NCBI GenBank assembly: GCA_029204225.1 | Contig: CM055097.1 | Location: forward strand, 43,348,851 to 43,412,850 | Origin: Diphasiastrum complanatum | Lineage: Eukaryota; Streptophyta; Lycopodiopsida; Lycopodiales; Lycopodiaceae | DNA length: 64,000 nucleotides | Direction of reading: 5' to 3' | Part shown: positions 10,607 to 22,410 of the stretch, piece after piece | Layout: every line of letters begins with the position of its first letter | Position numbering within the stretch: position 1 is the stretch's first letter | Made by a program: the position numbers and the translations under genes | The notes under the pieces: model-generated | Told to the model about the DNA's origin: nothing | Seen by the model: only the letters and a program-made list of their open reading frames with translations | Databases searched by the model: none

Positions 10607-13600
10607 GAACCTGCAATCACACAGGGAAGATAATTCTGAAGTACCATAACCATTTCTTAATATTTTTCTGCCAAAAGTTACATGATTGCATGAAAGAAGA
10701 AAGTTGCTTATTTTCTTATGAACATTTGCCCATTGATGGGAAGCTGTTGAGAGTATGGCAAATCCCTGTTTCAAATTCATGTCTCAAAAAATTATGTTCT
10801 ACCATATTACCTAATTTTCTCAATTGACAATTTTTTTCACCGCCTACAACTTCAATTTGGAAAAAGTTGAAACATAAAAGAATGCATGATTGTAATTTGG
10901 GCTTTGCTATCATGTCGAACACATTTGATGAGAACTGGTTGTGCCACAGTTGTCTTTCTCAACTGCAGGCATATAAATTTGTTTGCATTGAATTGACATA
11001 TATGCCATGGTACGAGTGTATGTGTTTGAGACGGATCCCACAGAATGGCTAATTCATGCTTTGTTATCACTGGTTAGTTTGCTGCTGAATCTGCATATTT
11101 CCTGTTTTGCAAAAAATTTTAGTTGTTTCATGCCATTGCAGTGACTTTCAAAGTTCAGCACCTCATGACCCATACTAGAAATAGCATAACGTAGTGCACA
11201 TGTTTTATCAACCAAGGAGAAAAATTTTGGGCAGCCTTTCCATTTTGGTGAGATTGTTTTAGAGGAGTTTCCACCTACCTGGAGCAGTTTCAACCTAGCT
11301 ATTGTTTGTGGTACACATGATTAGCTCATTAACTAAGAGAAATCTTGCATTTTTAGAATGTAGTTCGTTGTTTGATGGGTCCTGTCTCAATCTGAAAACA
11401 CTATCTGCAAGATTCCACTGTGTATGCTAAAGAACTGCAATTTAATTTTCAGAGTTTCTTGCACTTAGAGGAATGCTCCTTTTGATGAAGGGTTTATTTA
11501 AAGCTGTGTATAGGCCTCTGTTGTTTGCATTTCTTTCAGCAAAAAATATTCTTCTTGTTCATCATCGTTGCATGCTGGATCTTCCATACACTCCCAGGAC
11601 GTGAAGATTTTTTGATCACTGCTTCCATGCTAATTGCTCCGATCCTGGAACTGGTGAGGCCAATAGCAATAAGCAATATCGTTTCAGGGTCGAGGTCTTT
11701 TCAACAGTACACAGAAGCAGTGAAGCACTTTTGCTTGAATGCTGAGTTCTTTTTAGTCGTAAACAGCAGCAGTTCTCTGAAACCCGAAGAAATCCCAGAA
11801 AAATCTGCTTGCCATTTTTCAAGAATGGTTGAAGGTCAAAGAGCATTTTTGGATGAGTTTATGGGCACTGCTCTAGGATTTTCAGCAGTGACGATTTAGG
11901 ATGAACCAATGAAATTTTTTTGAGGTAGTCTAACATGTGAGAAGTAATCTGTAGTGGCTCAAGAATTCAGCTCATGCTATTGGAAATATAGGTTATACTA
12001 GGCTTATGGCTGGCAGAATGAGCCAGGAAATTCCTGAGGTGTCAAGAAGAGATCAATAGCTGCTTTTAGAGAATCTGGGCAATATGAAACAGTTTTGAAA
12101 CTTTAATTATATTGAAGTCATCCTGCAGCAAGAAACAGCCACATGGGTCGGATGGTCCCTGCGGACATTTTTGTTTGAGAGATGAGAAGAGGCTTAGCCC
12201 AAGGATGACACCAGAAAAAGGCTAGATCTCCTGGCAGAAAAAAGGACAGAAGGAGACACGAGGATCTTGATGCCTACATGGGCCAAGAAAATTGTCACAT
12301 CAAAACAGAAACTGCATGGCAATGCTCTTTACAAAGCAGTGACAAACACCCCGTCTAAGACCCAGGCACTAAGAACCCGGAAAAGAGATTAGGAATTGAT
12401 CTTTCTAATAAAAGGTGAGCAGAAATTTTTTCACTCACGATAAATAGATGCAGAAACTATTGCAAGTACTATTTCAATATAAGGAACGGATGACATGCCT
12501 AGACACATAGTAGTCCATGTTTGACATGCTTTGACAAAGACCAAGGCAAGTGCCTGCTTTCAAGTCTGTGAAGGCAGAACCAGGGGCTAGAGTTCTAATT
12601 CATGGTATGACGTAGACTACGAAATAGCTAGAAAAACATGGCAGGCAGTGTAGAAGAAGAATCAGTAAAACTAGTGTAGCATGGAAAGATAACACGAAAG
12701 AAAAAAAGAGGATTTTATTTAAGATGAACACGTGGAACTATCTACAAAATTCAGGCTGAACCCAAGATATTTCTTGATAGACTGCATATATTGAGTTAAG
12801 TGTGACAGAATCATTGCTTAAGGAGCTCTTTGAAAAGGAGGGGATAGAAGAGGAAGATAGAAGAACCTACTCATTTGTGGGCAGTGAAATAATTATTGTG
12901 GAATATGTGAAGATGCGCATTAATGAAGGCAACACCCAAGATCTACACATGCTAGCAGTTGAGATGCTCAAATGGCAAGTGACTCTTGGTGGTCAAAGAA
13001 CTGATCAAATCAATAGAATTGTACCTATATGTAGAGGAGAAGAAATCAATTAGGACAGAAGTAAAAGTCAATCTTGGCAAGCAGCGGCAGCCTGATAGCA
13101 AGTTACTTGGATCAATTTTGGTAAGAAAATAAGCATACGGGCTAGAGATTCTACAATTTATGCGAACTCTTGGGCAGGTATCTGTTCCATTTACTCTATG
13201 TCGAATTACCTGATGACTCTGTGCAACAAAAGGGCCCAAGGCAAAGGTAATAAACCGTATTTGTCACAATGTGGACAGTTCCTGGACATGGGTAAGAATG
13301 GAAACATTACGGGTATCTATGGAATTGAGGGCAACAATTTGTCACCTTGAGACCAAAGTTAAAGGAGTGCCTACCATCAAATTGGGATAAAACAGAGATG
13401 GCCCCCTTGACTATTCACAGATGAGCTCAAAAGCTCAATTTGGCAAGGGTGGTGAATCCAAAATGGCCAGGTATGTGTCACTTCTTTTGATATACGCTAA
13501 TGTTTGATTATTGACATGTGACAAAGACAATACATTTTCGTCCTTTAAGCTTCTCTGCAAACATTATAGCATGGCATTGAATGTTAGCAAAACAAGGGTC

Positions 13601-13900
13601 CTCATGTTCATCCAATTCTCAGCCAATTGTTTTTTTATCTCATTTGCATGCATATATAGTCGTCAAACATGCACTAGTTCCACGTGTCCTAATGGATACG
13701 CTTGGGTCCTTACAAGGTTATTAATTACATTTTTTAGCCTAGTCCAGAATGGCAAGGTGTAACTAATAAACTCGTACACTAGAGTACCAAAAATTCACAT
13801 CAATGATTATTTTGAATCTTCTGAACCAAACACGGATGTAACTTTCTTCCTCCCTTGAACTACTTTTGTCCTCAAAAGTTTAGGAGAATTCTTCTTTATG
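10607..13900. other. Gene flank and unassigned DNA
   Basis: The first few hundred bases are presumably 3' UTR of the BORCS8-like gene. Two open frames stand out on the plus strand. One (11525-11899) starts with a hydrophobic stretch and continues as a helical segment (RSFQQYTEAVKHFC). The other (12802-13053) is charged (LLKELFEKEGIEEEDRRTY). I recognise neither family and cannot tell exons from chance. No repeats or element termini are obvious. The sequence from about 13500 is AT-rich. Confidence 0.35.
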
Positions 13901-13924
13901 CTTTCAACTCTTTCTCATGAATCA

Positions 13925-14740
13925 TCATCCTCGGTGTCCTTTCCATCGGATCAAACACTTAGAGATAGAATGATTTCTCAATTGTTTGTCTGGTTTTGAG
14001 TATCTTTCTGGTTCCAAATGTACACCAAGGAATAACTCTTCTAAATGAATAAGATTCTCGTCAAATCCAACTATATCACATTCATCTAAATTCAGTTTCA
14101 ATCGGCTTACTCGAAACACTGGATGAGCAATAGATTGTCCTGAAGATCAAGTTCGTAAGTTGAAGAACCAATTTTTTTTTATAATATGAAACGGTCCACA
14201 GTATTTGGTAGACAACTTATAATACTTTCTGCTATGCATAGTCCTATTATATTTTAAAATTTTAAGATATACCCAATCATTAACTGTAAAATCTTTGGGA
14301 GATCTCTTAAGATCGGCATAGTGGTAAGCTTTATTTTGAGCACTATAGATACTATCATGTGCCAATTGTAACATTTCTTGCATATTATCCAAGAAATCAA
14401 CAACTTTTGGGATCTTAAAAGATTGTCTCCACATCGTACATAAGCATAAATAGACTATAACATGTAGTAGAATGTTAAAGTCAATTAACAAAATGCACTC
14501 CTCTCATTGAGATTGCCTGTGAGACACATATATTCTCAACATATATTCCTCAATCTATCCATCTGATTTAGGATGATCAGTAAAACTTAAACTAAGCGGG
14601 GTCTCAAACTTATGGAATACAACTGACTAAAGTTACCTATAAACTTAGGATCTCTATCACTAACAATATCACTTGAGTCCATAAAGCCTGAATAATCTTT
14701 CTACAAAGATTTGGGCTATATCCATGTAGGGTCGAAGATC
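13925..14740 (-). pseudogene. Gypsy C: integrase core to C-terminus, decayed
   Basis: Read on the minus strand, this is the 3' part of a gypsy pol. Near 14725-14640 is QIFVERLFRLYGLK, then, after a one-base frameshift, DIVSDRDPKF with the second catalytic Asp. TDHPKSDG follows, with a stop where Gln is usual, then IEE with the catalytic Glu. The open frame 14491-14147 holds the C-terminal zone (AHDSIYSAQNKAYHYAD, LSTKYCGPFHII). The last frame (14119-13925) starts FRVSRLKLNLDE and ends LIRWKGHRG, probably the start of a chromodomain. Neither the 5' part nor LTRs could be matched nearby. Confidence 0.8.
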
Positions 14741-15509
14741 TTGCGTAGTATAGCCCTCCCGCCTGTCAACAAGGGTTAGATCACTGGATAGGTATCTAAC
14801 TATGCATAGATGCTAATTTTAGTTAGTTTCATACTTTGCATCTAACTCTACCTCCACTAACACTACCCTCCTTTAACTCTACTCCTCTACACTAACATTC
14901 ATCATGATTTTGGGTGAAGGGAAAGGATAGAAAAGAAGAGGAAGAGAGAAGAGAAGAGAGAAAGAGAGAGAGAGATGAGATGGAGGTTAGCTCAAATGCT
15001 CAATGTCATTGCTTATGAAAAAACCTTAACTAATGACAAATAAAAAACATGGAAAAAATGGAAATAACAAGCAATCACAACAATAGCATAAGCAAGAGTG
15101 ATTAGCAAATGAGGATGCTTGAGCTCTCAAAATGATAGATTCTCCTCCTCTCTATTAAGCATGGAAATAGTGTACAAATGGTGTCTTTTTATAAAATGGG
15201 AAAGGCCCTTGCCCCTCAATCCTATTGGCTAATATTCACATTGATCCTATCCATTCGTCTTGGACCCAACTTGATCAAGGGTCCACAAAAAGCACATTGG
15301 AAATCACAAGATTCATGTGAGTCCAAAATTGGACCCAATTCTAAAAAGTAAACTCTAAGTTTAAAATTGACTTTGGGCCTCAAGTTTTATTTTAATTACA
15401 AAGGGCCCAAGTCTATTATTTTATTTACAACTTAACTTGCGTGCTCATTGGGCCATGGGCTTATACACGCAGGATGTCATGCCTTCGCAACACATTTTAT
15501 TAGTCGAAT
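14741..15509. other. Noncoding stretch with a purine tract
   Basis: No gene is visible. A nearly pure GA tract occupies about 14912-14986 (AGAGAAGAGAAGAGAGAAAG and similar). The rest is AT-rich and may be LTR or leader sequence of one of the flanking elements. Confidence 0.4.
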
Positions 15510-15517
15510 TTATTTAT

Positions 15518-17481
15518 TTACACTTTGTTTGAAATACCCCCAATAGGATCCACGGCCTGAAGTAGTGCCGGTCCCTCGGCACTCTGCCGGTTTGGTAAAG
15601 AGTTTTCTTCGCCCGCTCCCGGCGCACCAGCGTGGGCCCTGGCGCCAGAGCCCAGAGAGCGGCCATTCTGGCGCCGCCTTTGTTGGATCAGGTAGGTCGT
15701 GACGTCCTCCATAAAGTTGAGGCGGTCTAGTTTCTTCAAGTCCTTGGGTGTGTGAAGGGACTTGTGGACTCCTCTCAGCCAATCTTGGTCGACCCATGCT
15801 TGGAATCTGCATGTCCATGGATCACCCAGAAGTGCAGCTCGGTAATACACACGAGCGATTGGCAGCTGATCTTCGACTTTGTCTGAAGGTAGCGCCTTAT
15901 TAATGTCAAAGAATATGGGGGTGGGGGGGGGGGGGAGAATTTGTCCCATTTAGTTTCGATCCCCATTAGATGTTCTAAGTCTCGGGCGTAAGTGGCTGCC
16001 ACGCGGACTGTTGGATCAGGACAATTGACATAGTGATTCGCGAATGTGGTGAGAGCCCTTCTAGCATCCACATTCGTAGTTCAACCATACTCTGAATGAA
16101 TGTTCGGCCAATTGAAGTTTTGAATTGTGAGTTTGTCCAGAGGGGTGCCGCATTCTGCCCATTTGGATCGTCGTGTACATGGCAGGAAGTGCGCGTTCAC
16201 CTATAATTGTTGCGGACTCGTCGCGTAGGCCCTGATGGCCACAAGGTCTCTTTCGAACAACGGCTGACGCCACTCTGGTTGTGGTTGGAGGGTGGGTAAT
16301 GCTTGCAGTTCTTTGCCCTTTATTGTCTGAGCTGAAAACAATATCTGTCAACTGCCTCTTGATGACTCGTGGGGGTACTTTGATAGGAATTCGTTTATTT
16401 TTTCCTCCACGGACTTTGGTCTTCGGAAGGTCCGGATGACAGATATCGTGCGCGAACCTCTGGATGATGTGGCTTGGCTTTGGCTGGTATCTGCGCCTTG
16501 GCCCTGGTCTCGCATCTCAGCACCCGTATCCGTTTGTCCTTGGTCTTGGCCTTCGGACCCTTGATCTGGATTAGATCCCCCTGCTGCTTGCTGGCTTTGG
16601 TCTTGGCTAGTACTGGCCTGTGCAGCGTCAAAAATAGGTGGCGGTGGAATTACCACGGGGGTGGGCTAGGCCTTCGTTTCCATGAATTTTTGGCAAGCCT
16701 TGAGGGCTTGCTTGGCCTGGGCGAGCTCGTGAGTTGCGCTTGTTCGATATTTATTGAACTCGACCTGGTAGCTGTTTAAGGTTTGGCTATAAACCTGCAC
16801 CTAATGTCGAAGAAGATTCATTACTGTTTGAGAGAGCAGCCTTGAGTCTGGTGCAGGTTAAGCTAACCAGACGAGCTTTTCATCTTGTAGGGCTTTGACC
16901 TCCGTCTCCAAGCACGTATTCTCTGCTCCCAAAAGGTTTAGTTGCGTTTGGATGGGAGCAAGTCGTTGGAATGCTTCGGATTGAAGCTCCCACACCTTCG
17001 TGGAGGCCTCAGTCAGCGCTTTGGAGAGGCTTTGGATATAGTTATTGAGGCCCTCCTCCTTCTGCTGCAGCTTGGCGATCTCCTTGTGCCCTACTTGTTC
17101 ATGTTGCTGAGCCAAAATTAGCTCGTGCTGCAGCTTGGTGAGTTCTGCTCGCAGTTGTGTGTTGCTTGTTGCCAGGTGTAGTACCCTGCTTTCCAAGATA
17201 GCTTTGGCCGCTACCGCATCCAGGATGTATTTCCCTAGAGTCTGGTATGCCGTCGTTAGGTCTAGGGGAGCAACCGGTACACTGGCACTGGTAGGGGCTT
17301 GAGTTGTATCGGCCTCGACGACTTGTGAAGTACCTGATGCCATCTGGGGCGGTAGGATCAGTCCGATCTGGCGATGGTACGAAAACTGTTTGGACAAATG
17401 CATCATCAAACAATGGTTGGTTGCCCTCGGCAACCTTTGTTGGCGAAGCAGGTGGTGTTTGAGAAGCAACTGTGGAAACAT
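15518..17481 (-). pseudogene. Long disabled reading frame of unknown family, GC-richer than its surroundings
   Basis: One minus-strand frame runs from about 17481 to 15935, broken only by in-frame stops (6 seen). It shifts once, at the G/C homopolymer near 15921-15935, and ends at 15518. The joined product would be about 650 residues. Its parts are an N-terminal segment with MASGTSQVVEADTT, a long coiled coil (about 17310-16860, e.g. LRAELTKLQHELILAQQHEQ), a second helical piece, a Gln/Gly/Ser-rich linker (16610-16450), and a helical C-terminal half with RRALTTFANHYVNCPDP and LDRLNFMEDVTTYLIQQ. I do not recognise the family; a gag-like or element-borne accessory protein is one guess. The base composition is visibly richer in G and C than the flanks. 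No zinc knuckle or enzyme motif is seen. Confidence 0.55.
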
Positions 17482-17748
17482 GGGTGAGGACGGTTTGTCC
17501 GAACGAGAGGATGGGAGGAACAGAGGGGAACTAAAGGGTGGTGTGGAGTATGGGAGAAGATGAGGATGGAGTAGAAAGTGTCTAGCGTGGGGGTGAAAAA
17601 TTGATGACTTGCATCCACGCCAGAGTGTCGGGAGACAATTGAGAATCAGAAGGATTGTGAAGATTATTAAAATATTATCTTCCTATCTCGAGTTTGGGGT
17701 CATGTCCATGATGATTTTCACTAGATTTCATGTTGTACATATAAGGAG

Positions 17749-18380
17749 TGTGAATTGAGCACATATCCTTCTAGTGTAGCTCGGATTTGAGTTAGATAGG
17801 TTCAATTATGATGACATGCATATGTTTAGATAGCATGCAAAGTCTTACTGTATGCATGCAGTCCACATGCAATCAGTGCATGCAACATGCAAAGTAGTTT
17901 CTGTGATCTACACATGTCTAGGCAATTTTATGAGTTGACATGCAGTACATGCAACATACATGCATGCAGTTACACATGTGGATCTCTGGTAGGTGAATTA
18001 GTTCAGTTAAGTGGACCTTTCATGCAACTCCACTATAGGAATTCAAGTCTCTCTCATGTAGGGAAAGCTAGGCATGTTTTGCCACATTGTGAATATTGAG
18101 ATTTTGGTGTTTTGGACTCATTCTTTCTCTACCCGAGTTTTCTATGTATGATTTTCTCTCTCTACCCTAGAGCAGCCTCTTTTTCCCATACGGAACACTT
18201 TATTTCCGACATTCATTTCTCATAGTGAAGAGTTAGATTTTTTCATCAGATGTATGCCATTGTGCTCTTGCCTTAGATTTTTCAAGCATACTGTTATTTG
18301 ATCAATCTTGTGCAATCACAACACCTCAGTAAGATCCTGTAGGGTGTGTGGTAAAGTTCACACGTGCTAAAAACTTCACA
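17749..18380 (+). repeat. 5' LTR of copia 1
   Basis: The start TGTGAATTGAGCAC follows ATAAGGAG and is found again at 30390, which fixes the LTR edge. The end is ACTTCACA just before a degenerate PBS. The U3 part is full of ATGCATGC and ACATGCA runs. TTCACACGTGC sits about a dozen bases before the LTR end. The final region also resembles 55120-55200. Confidence 0.75.
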
Positions 18381-19152
18381 TCGTATCATAGCTTCATGCT
18401 TTGAAGAGGTGAGGGTGTATACATCAGATCATCAATGTTTTTGCTTGTAGGAACTCAGATTTTGGAGAAGGATTCAAACTCGTTGAGAAACAAGCAATTT
18501 GTGGATCATAAGTGGATCAAATCAAGACTGATCTGATCCAGCGGAGCTCTATATGGACAGAGAGCTCACACGTGTGAAATCAGCCCTCATTAATGAGTGC
18601 TACTTCTCAAGGAATGATCCAAATTTGATGTTCTATAGCTTGTTGGATAGGTATTGGAGAGTAAAATGTGTTGCTCTTGTTTCTAAATCAATTTGATTTG
18701 TTTTTAGAAGAGTTTTAGGCAATCATAGAGTTTGAGAGGGTACTCAACTCGTGGGATATGCCAAAGTGAGCACACATATGTCTTTTTCACCATTTTCATC
18801 AATTTTCATTGTCAATCAAGTAGAATTGGATAGAAGTGAGTGTTATGAGGTCTTAGACTTTTCATTTCACACATTATCGTGTTTGAGTTGAAAGTAAGTT
18901 CCTAGAGAGTTTATCAGTACATTGAAACTCGTGAGAGAGATAGACTTCTTGCTTGCATGTGCTTCTTCTTTTGTGACTGAAGCAAGGTCCAAATTCAAGA
19001 TAGATTGATTTTCTGTATTGAGAATTTGTTCTCACATCTGTTGCTAGATTTCATAGGGTGGATCAAAATCTGTGTTAGATCCTAGATTGAGATAGCAAGC
19101 AACATTCTTTCAACTCCATTTTTTATCATTACTAGAATTTCTCACCAAGAAG
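18381..19152 (+). other. Copia 1 primer-binding site and leader
   Basis: TCGTATCATAGC (18381-18392) is a decayed copy of the TGGTATCAGAGC site that pairs with initiator tRNA-Met. The leader is about 760 bp and noncoding. It contains the palindrome CTCACACGTGTGAA at 18565-18578, about 185 bp after the LTR end. Confidence 0.65.
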
Positions 19153-20409
19153 ATGTCTTCATCTGGTTCACATTTCTTAGAGCACAGTGAGAGATTAACA
19201 TCTTCCAATTATGCAATGTGGAAGATCAGAATGGAATCATTGTTGATTCTACAGGATGTAATGGATATTGTGAGTGGAGCTGAAGAAGAACCTGCTGCAC
19301 CTAATGAAGCTATAGCATTCCACAAAAGAACCAGAATTGCCCTTCATTTCATAAAAATGAATGTTACTAATGAAGTGTTAAGAGAGATCAGTACATGCAC
19401 CACTGCCAAGGAAGCTTGGGATACTCTAAAAACAATCTATGAAATCAAAAATACTTCTAGATTGCTGACACTTAGAAACCAAATATTTCTAAGTTATCAA
19501 AGAGTAGATGAGAGTGCTTCATCATATGTCATGAGAGTTAAGGATCTTCATCAAGAGTTAGCTGGTATTGGTGAAATTCTTAAGAACACTGAACTTGTTC
19601 ACGTAGTCCTAAATGGACTTAGAGATGAGTATGATAATATTGTGCAAACTTATGCTGTCAGAGAGGATCTTCCGTCCTTGGAGACACTACAAGGTGTTCT
19701 CATTGCTGAAGAAAGCAGACAAGAGAACAAGATGCTGAGGATCAACAGACTTTCATTGAAAGATGGTGGAGATGACAAAGCACTCTTCATCACAGACAAG
19801 TCAAGAGGCAAGGGCAAAGAACAACAACACTTCAAGAAAGACAAAGCCAAAGAAGGTGGTGAGGATCAGTCCTCACAAGGTGCAACATCCAGTGGCAAGA
19901 AGAAGCTGTCAAAGATCAAGTGTTTTTTCTATGGAAAGCAAGGACATTATGCATCAAACTGTTTCAAGAAGAAGAATCAATCTAAGCAAGCTAACTCTAT
20001 TAATGAGGATGAGTGTGAGGGTGTAGAGAGTGAAAGAGAGGATTCATTAATGATGTCTACTTTTTCATCTTTTCCTTTTAAGAATGAAGAAGTCTGGCGG
20101 ATAGATAGTGGGGCAAGTTCCCATATGTCTAGTTCTAGGAACTCTTTCACTAATCTCATGCCATATCTAGGTGCAAAAAAGTCAATCTATACTGCTAATG
20201 ATGTAGAGTGTAGGATTGAAGGAATAGGTAGCATTCCATTACATGCATCATCATCAGAATCCTTTTGCTTACATGATGTACTGTATGTACCTAGATTGAC
20301 TAAGAATCTCATTAGTGTAGGACAGTTGTTTGATAGTGGATTGGATGTCAAGTTTCAAGAAATGAAGTTATTGCTAGAGGATCTAGAATTGGTAAGTTGT
20401 ACAAACTAG
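19153..20409 (+). CDS. Copia 1 gag and protease, open frame of 418 codons
   Basis: The frame starts MSSSGSHFLEHSERL. It contains a UBN2-type copia gag (SNYAMWKIRMESLL near residue 19; NEVLREISTCTTAKEAWDTL near 75), a zinc knuckle near residues 257-270 and the aspartic protease motif WRIDSGASSHM near 317. Gag forms the particle and protease cuts the polyprotein. The zinc knuckle reads CFFYGKQGHYASNC, so its second Cys is Tyr (codon 19930-19932); copia X has Cys there. The frame ends early, in the protease-integrase linker, by a small frameshift. The long open frame suggests fairly recent activity, but the element as a whole is defective. Confidence 0.85.
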   Translation: MSSSGSHFLEHSERLTSSNYAMWKIRMESLLILQDVMDIVSGAEEEPAAPNEAIAFHKRTRIALHFIKMNVTNEVLREISTCTTAKEAWDTLKTIYEIKNTSRLLTLRNQIFLSYQRVDESASSYVMRVKDLHQELAGIGEILKNTELVHVVLNGLRDEYDNIVQTYAVREDLPSLETLQGVLIAEESRQENKMLRINRLSLKDGGDDKALFITDKSRGKGKEQQHFKKDKAKEGGEDQSSQGATSSGKKKLSKIKCFFYGKQGHYASNCFKKKNQSKQANSINEDECEGVESEREDSLMMSTFSSFPFKNEEVWRIDSGASSHMSSSRNSFTNLMPYLGAKKSIYTANDVECRIEGIGSIPLHASSSESFCLHDVLYVPRLTKNLISVGQLFDSGLDVKFQEMKLLLEDLELVSCTN

Positions 20410-21528
20410 ATTCTAGGGAGAGTGCTAACATTTCAGATATTGCTTATGAGACCAAGGTTCTACAGGAGGATCTGTGGCATAAGAGATTGGGTCATCCCAA
20501 TTTCAAAGCCATGCAATCGATGGTCAAAGAAGGAAAAGTCGTTGGTCTACCAAAGACACTATCAAAGGAGCTTCTATTTTGTGAAGCTTGTGTGCTGGCA
20601 AAGTCAAACAGAAGACCTTTTCCTAGATCAAGTATCAAGACAAAGCAACCATTTGAACTTGTACACTCTGATGTTTATTTCTCATCAACTAAGAGCAAAG
20701 GAGGAGCCAACTGCTTTGTCTCTTTTGTAGATGATTATACAAGACATTCTTGGATCTATATGTTGTCTTCAAAAGCCATGGTTTATGATGTTTTTCTTAC
20801 TTTTAAAGCTTATGTAGAGGCTGTTTCCTTTCAAGTTAAAAGCTTTAAGAAGTTATAGTGGAGGGGAATACACTTCCAATAAGTTTAAAGACTTTTGTGA
20901 GAGAGAGGGTATTCAAAGAGAGTTCTCTTGTTCATATACTCCTCAGCAAAATGGAGTTGTTGAGAGAAAAAATAGAACTTTGTGTGAATGTGCAAAAGCC
21001 ATTAGACTGGAAGCTTCTCTGCCTAAAGAATTTTGGGGAGAGGCAGTTGCATGTGCAAACTATCTTTGTAATAGGCTTCCAAATCTTGCAATAGGTGGAA
21101 AAACACCATTTGAGATGTTGTATAAGAAAAAGCCTAAGGTAGATCATCTAAGGATTTTTGGCTGTGTATGCTTTGTGCATGTTCCTCTAAAAACTAGGAA
21201 GAAGGAAGATCCTAGTGCAGTAAAAGAAATTTTTGTAGGATATGCATCCACTAAAAAAGCATACAAAGTATATCTTGCCTCTACTGACAAAAATGTTGTT
21301 AGTAGAGATGTGATCTTCCATGAAGATCAGAAATTTAACTTCGATGATGCACAGGTCAAGGAGTCTCATGCAAGGTCAATCATCAATCTTGATGCTATTC
21401 AAGAAAAGGTGAGGCCGAGGCTTGAGGAGGAGCAAATTCAAGCTACCACACCAAGAAGATCTACACGAGCAAGATCTGAGCCAAGCAGGCTCACATATGA
21501 TGCTGAAGGAAGGCAAGCCCTTATATAG
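20397..21528 (+). pseudogene. Copia 1 integrase, frameshifted, then truncated
   Basis: Three overlapping frames together give a copia integrase. The zinc domain has WHKRLGHPNFKAM and CEACVLAKSNRRPF. The core has LVHSDVYF with the first Asp, a second-Asp region near 20850 and NGVVERKNRTL with the Glu. The C-terminal zone follows (HLRIFGCVCFVHV, FVGYASTKKAYKVY), up to the acidic linker before RT. Where SDNGGEY is expected, the sequence reads as SYSGGEY after a frameshift, so the second catalytic Asp appears to be Tyr. The frame stops at 21528. No reverse transcriptase, RNase H or 3' LTR follows; gypsy F sequence begins instead. Confidence 0.85.
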
Positions 21529-22410
21529 CGGAATTTAGAGTGCGTATTAGGTGAAATCCACTTTCCTTTGTTCAGTTCCACCCAAATTTTGGCAGGCACC
21601 TTCTTCACAAAATTCTAAGACCTCAGGGAGGTCTGCGAGAGTTCAGAAGGTGATTTGACTGCTATGTGAAGGTTCTGCGAGGGTTCAACTCTCGTAGGAA
21701 GTGATCTCTCGGACAACTTGCTTCTGTGATTGGATTTTCAGGACCAGACCATGTAGGTAGGCTAATTTCACTGCTCTGATTCCATTTAGGCACCTTGTGA
21801 GGGTTGGTAAGATGATCTTGATGCTCTGCGAGGGTTTTGAAAATTCAGCTTTTGAGAACCCTCGCACACTCTAAAAAATGATGTTCCTCCATCAAGAACT
21901 CTCGCAGAGATTTTCATGGATGCATCTGGATCAGATCTGGTGACTGTCCAAATTTCAAGAGCTATCTCCCAAGAAATCTCCAAAAATCATGAAAAAAGTG
22001 CTCTTTTAGAGTGTTTTTTGACGAGATCTTGAGACTTTCTGATTTTTAACTTTTGCAAACTGGTAATCAGCTTCATCAATGCTTGATTTGACTATTGGTA
22101 GTTCTCTGGAAGTTCTGATGGATAATTGGTAACAGATCCATTAGTCTTTGTTGAATTTTGTCTTTTAATTTGCCATAGTTACTGAGATCGAGGTCTCTAA
22201 TCTGCAAATTTAGAGGAATTATTGGCATAATATGATGATCTGCCTCCTTTTTGATCCCGTCTGGATTTGGATCCTTCTTGGATTCTGCTAGATTTTCCTG
22301 ATCTTGCCACATCTGGCCGAAGCTTGATTTGGCTTGATCTTCCTAGATCTAGTGGTGATGGTTTAGCAGATTAGCTTTTCGTAATGTGCCCTCACCAATC
22401 TGGATCTATC
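21529..22410 (-). repeat. Probable 3' noncoding and LTR region of gypsy F
   Basis: This lies between the end of copia 1 and the end of the minus-strand gypsy F pol, so by position it should hold the F 3' LTR. A candidate LTR start on the minus strand is TGAGGGCACATTACG, near 22392. The motif CTGCGAGGGTTC, with variants, occurs about three times forward and twice inverted between 21630 and 21910. No coding sequence is seen, and the boundary with copia 1 is not resolved. Confidence 0.4.

Noticed and set aside
13925-14740. Possible host gene with a chromodomain-like end
   Set aside because: The preceding SDRD, SDG and CGPF motifs place it in a gypsy integrase.
15518-17481. In-frame stops as evidence of codon reassignment or RNA editing
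   Set aside because: All three stop codons occur and a homopolymer frameshift is also present; ordinary decay is simpler. U-to-C editing in plants is known from organelles, and nothing here looks organellar.
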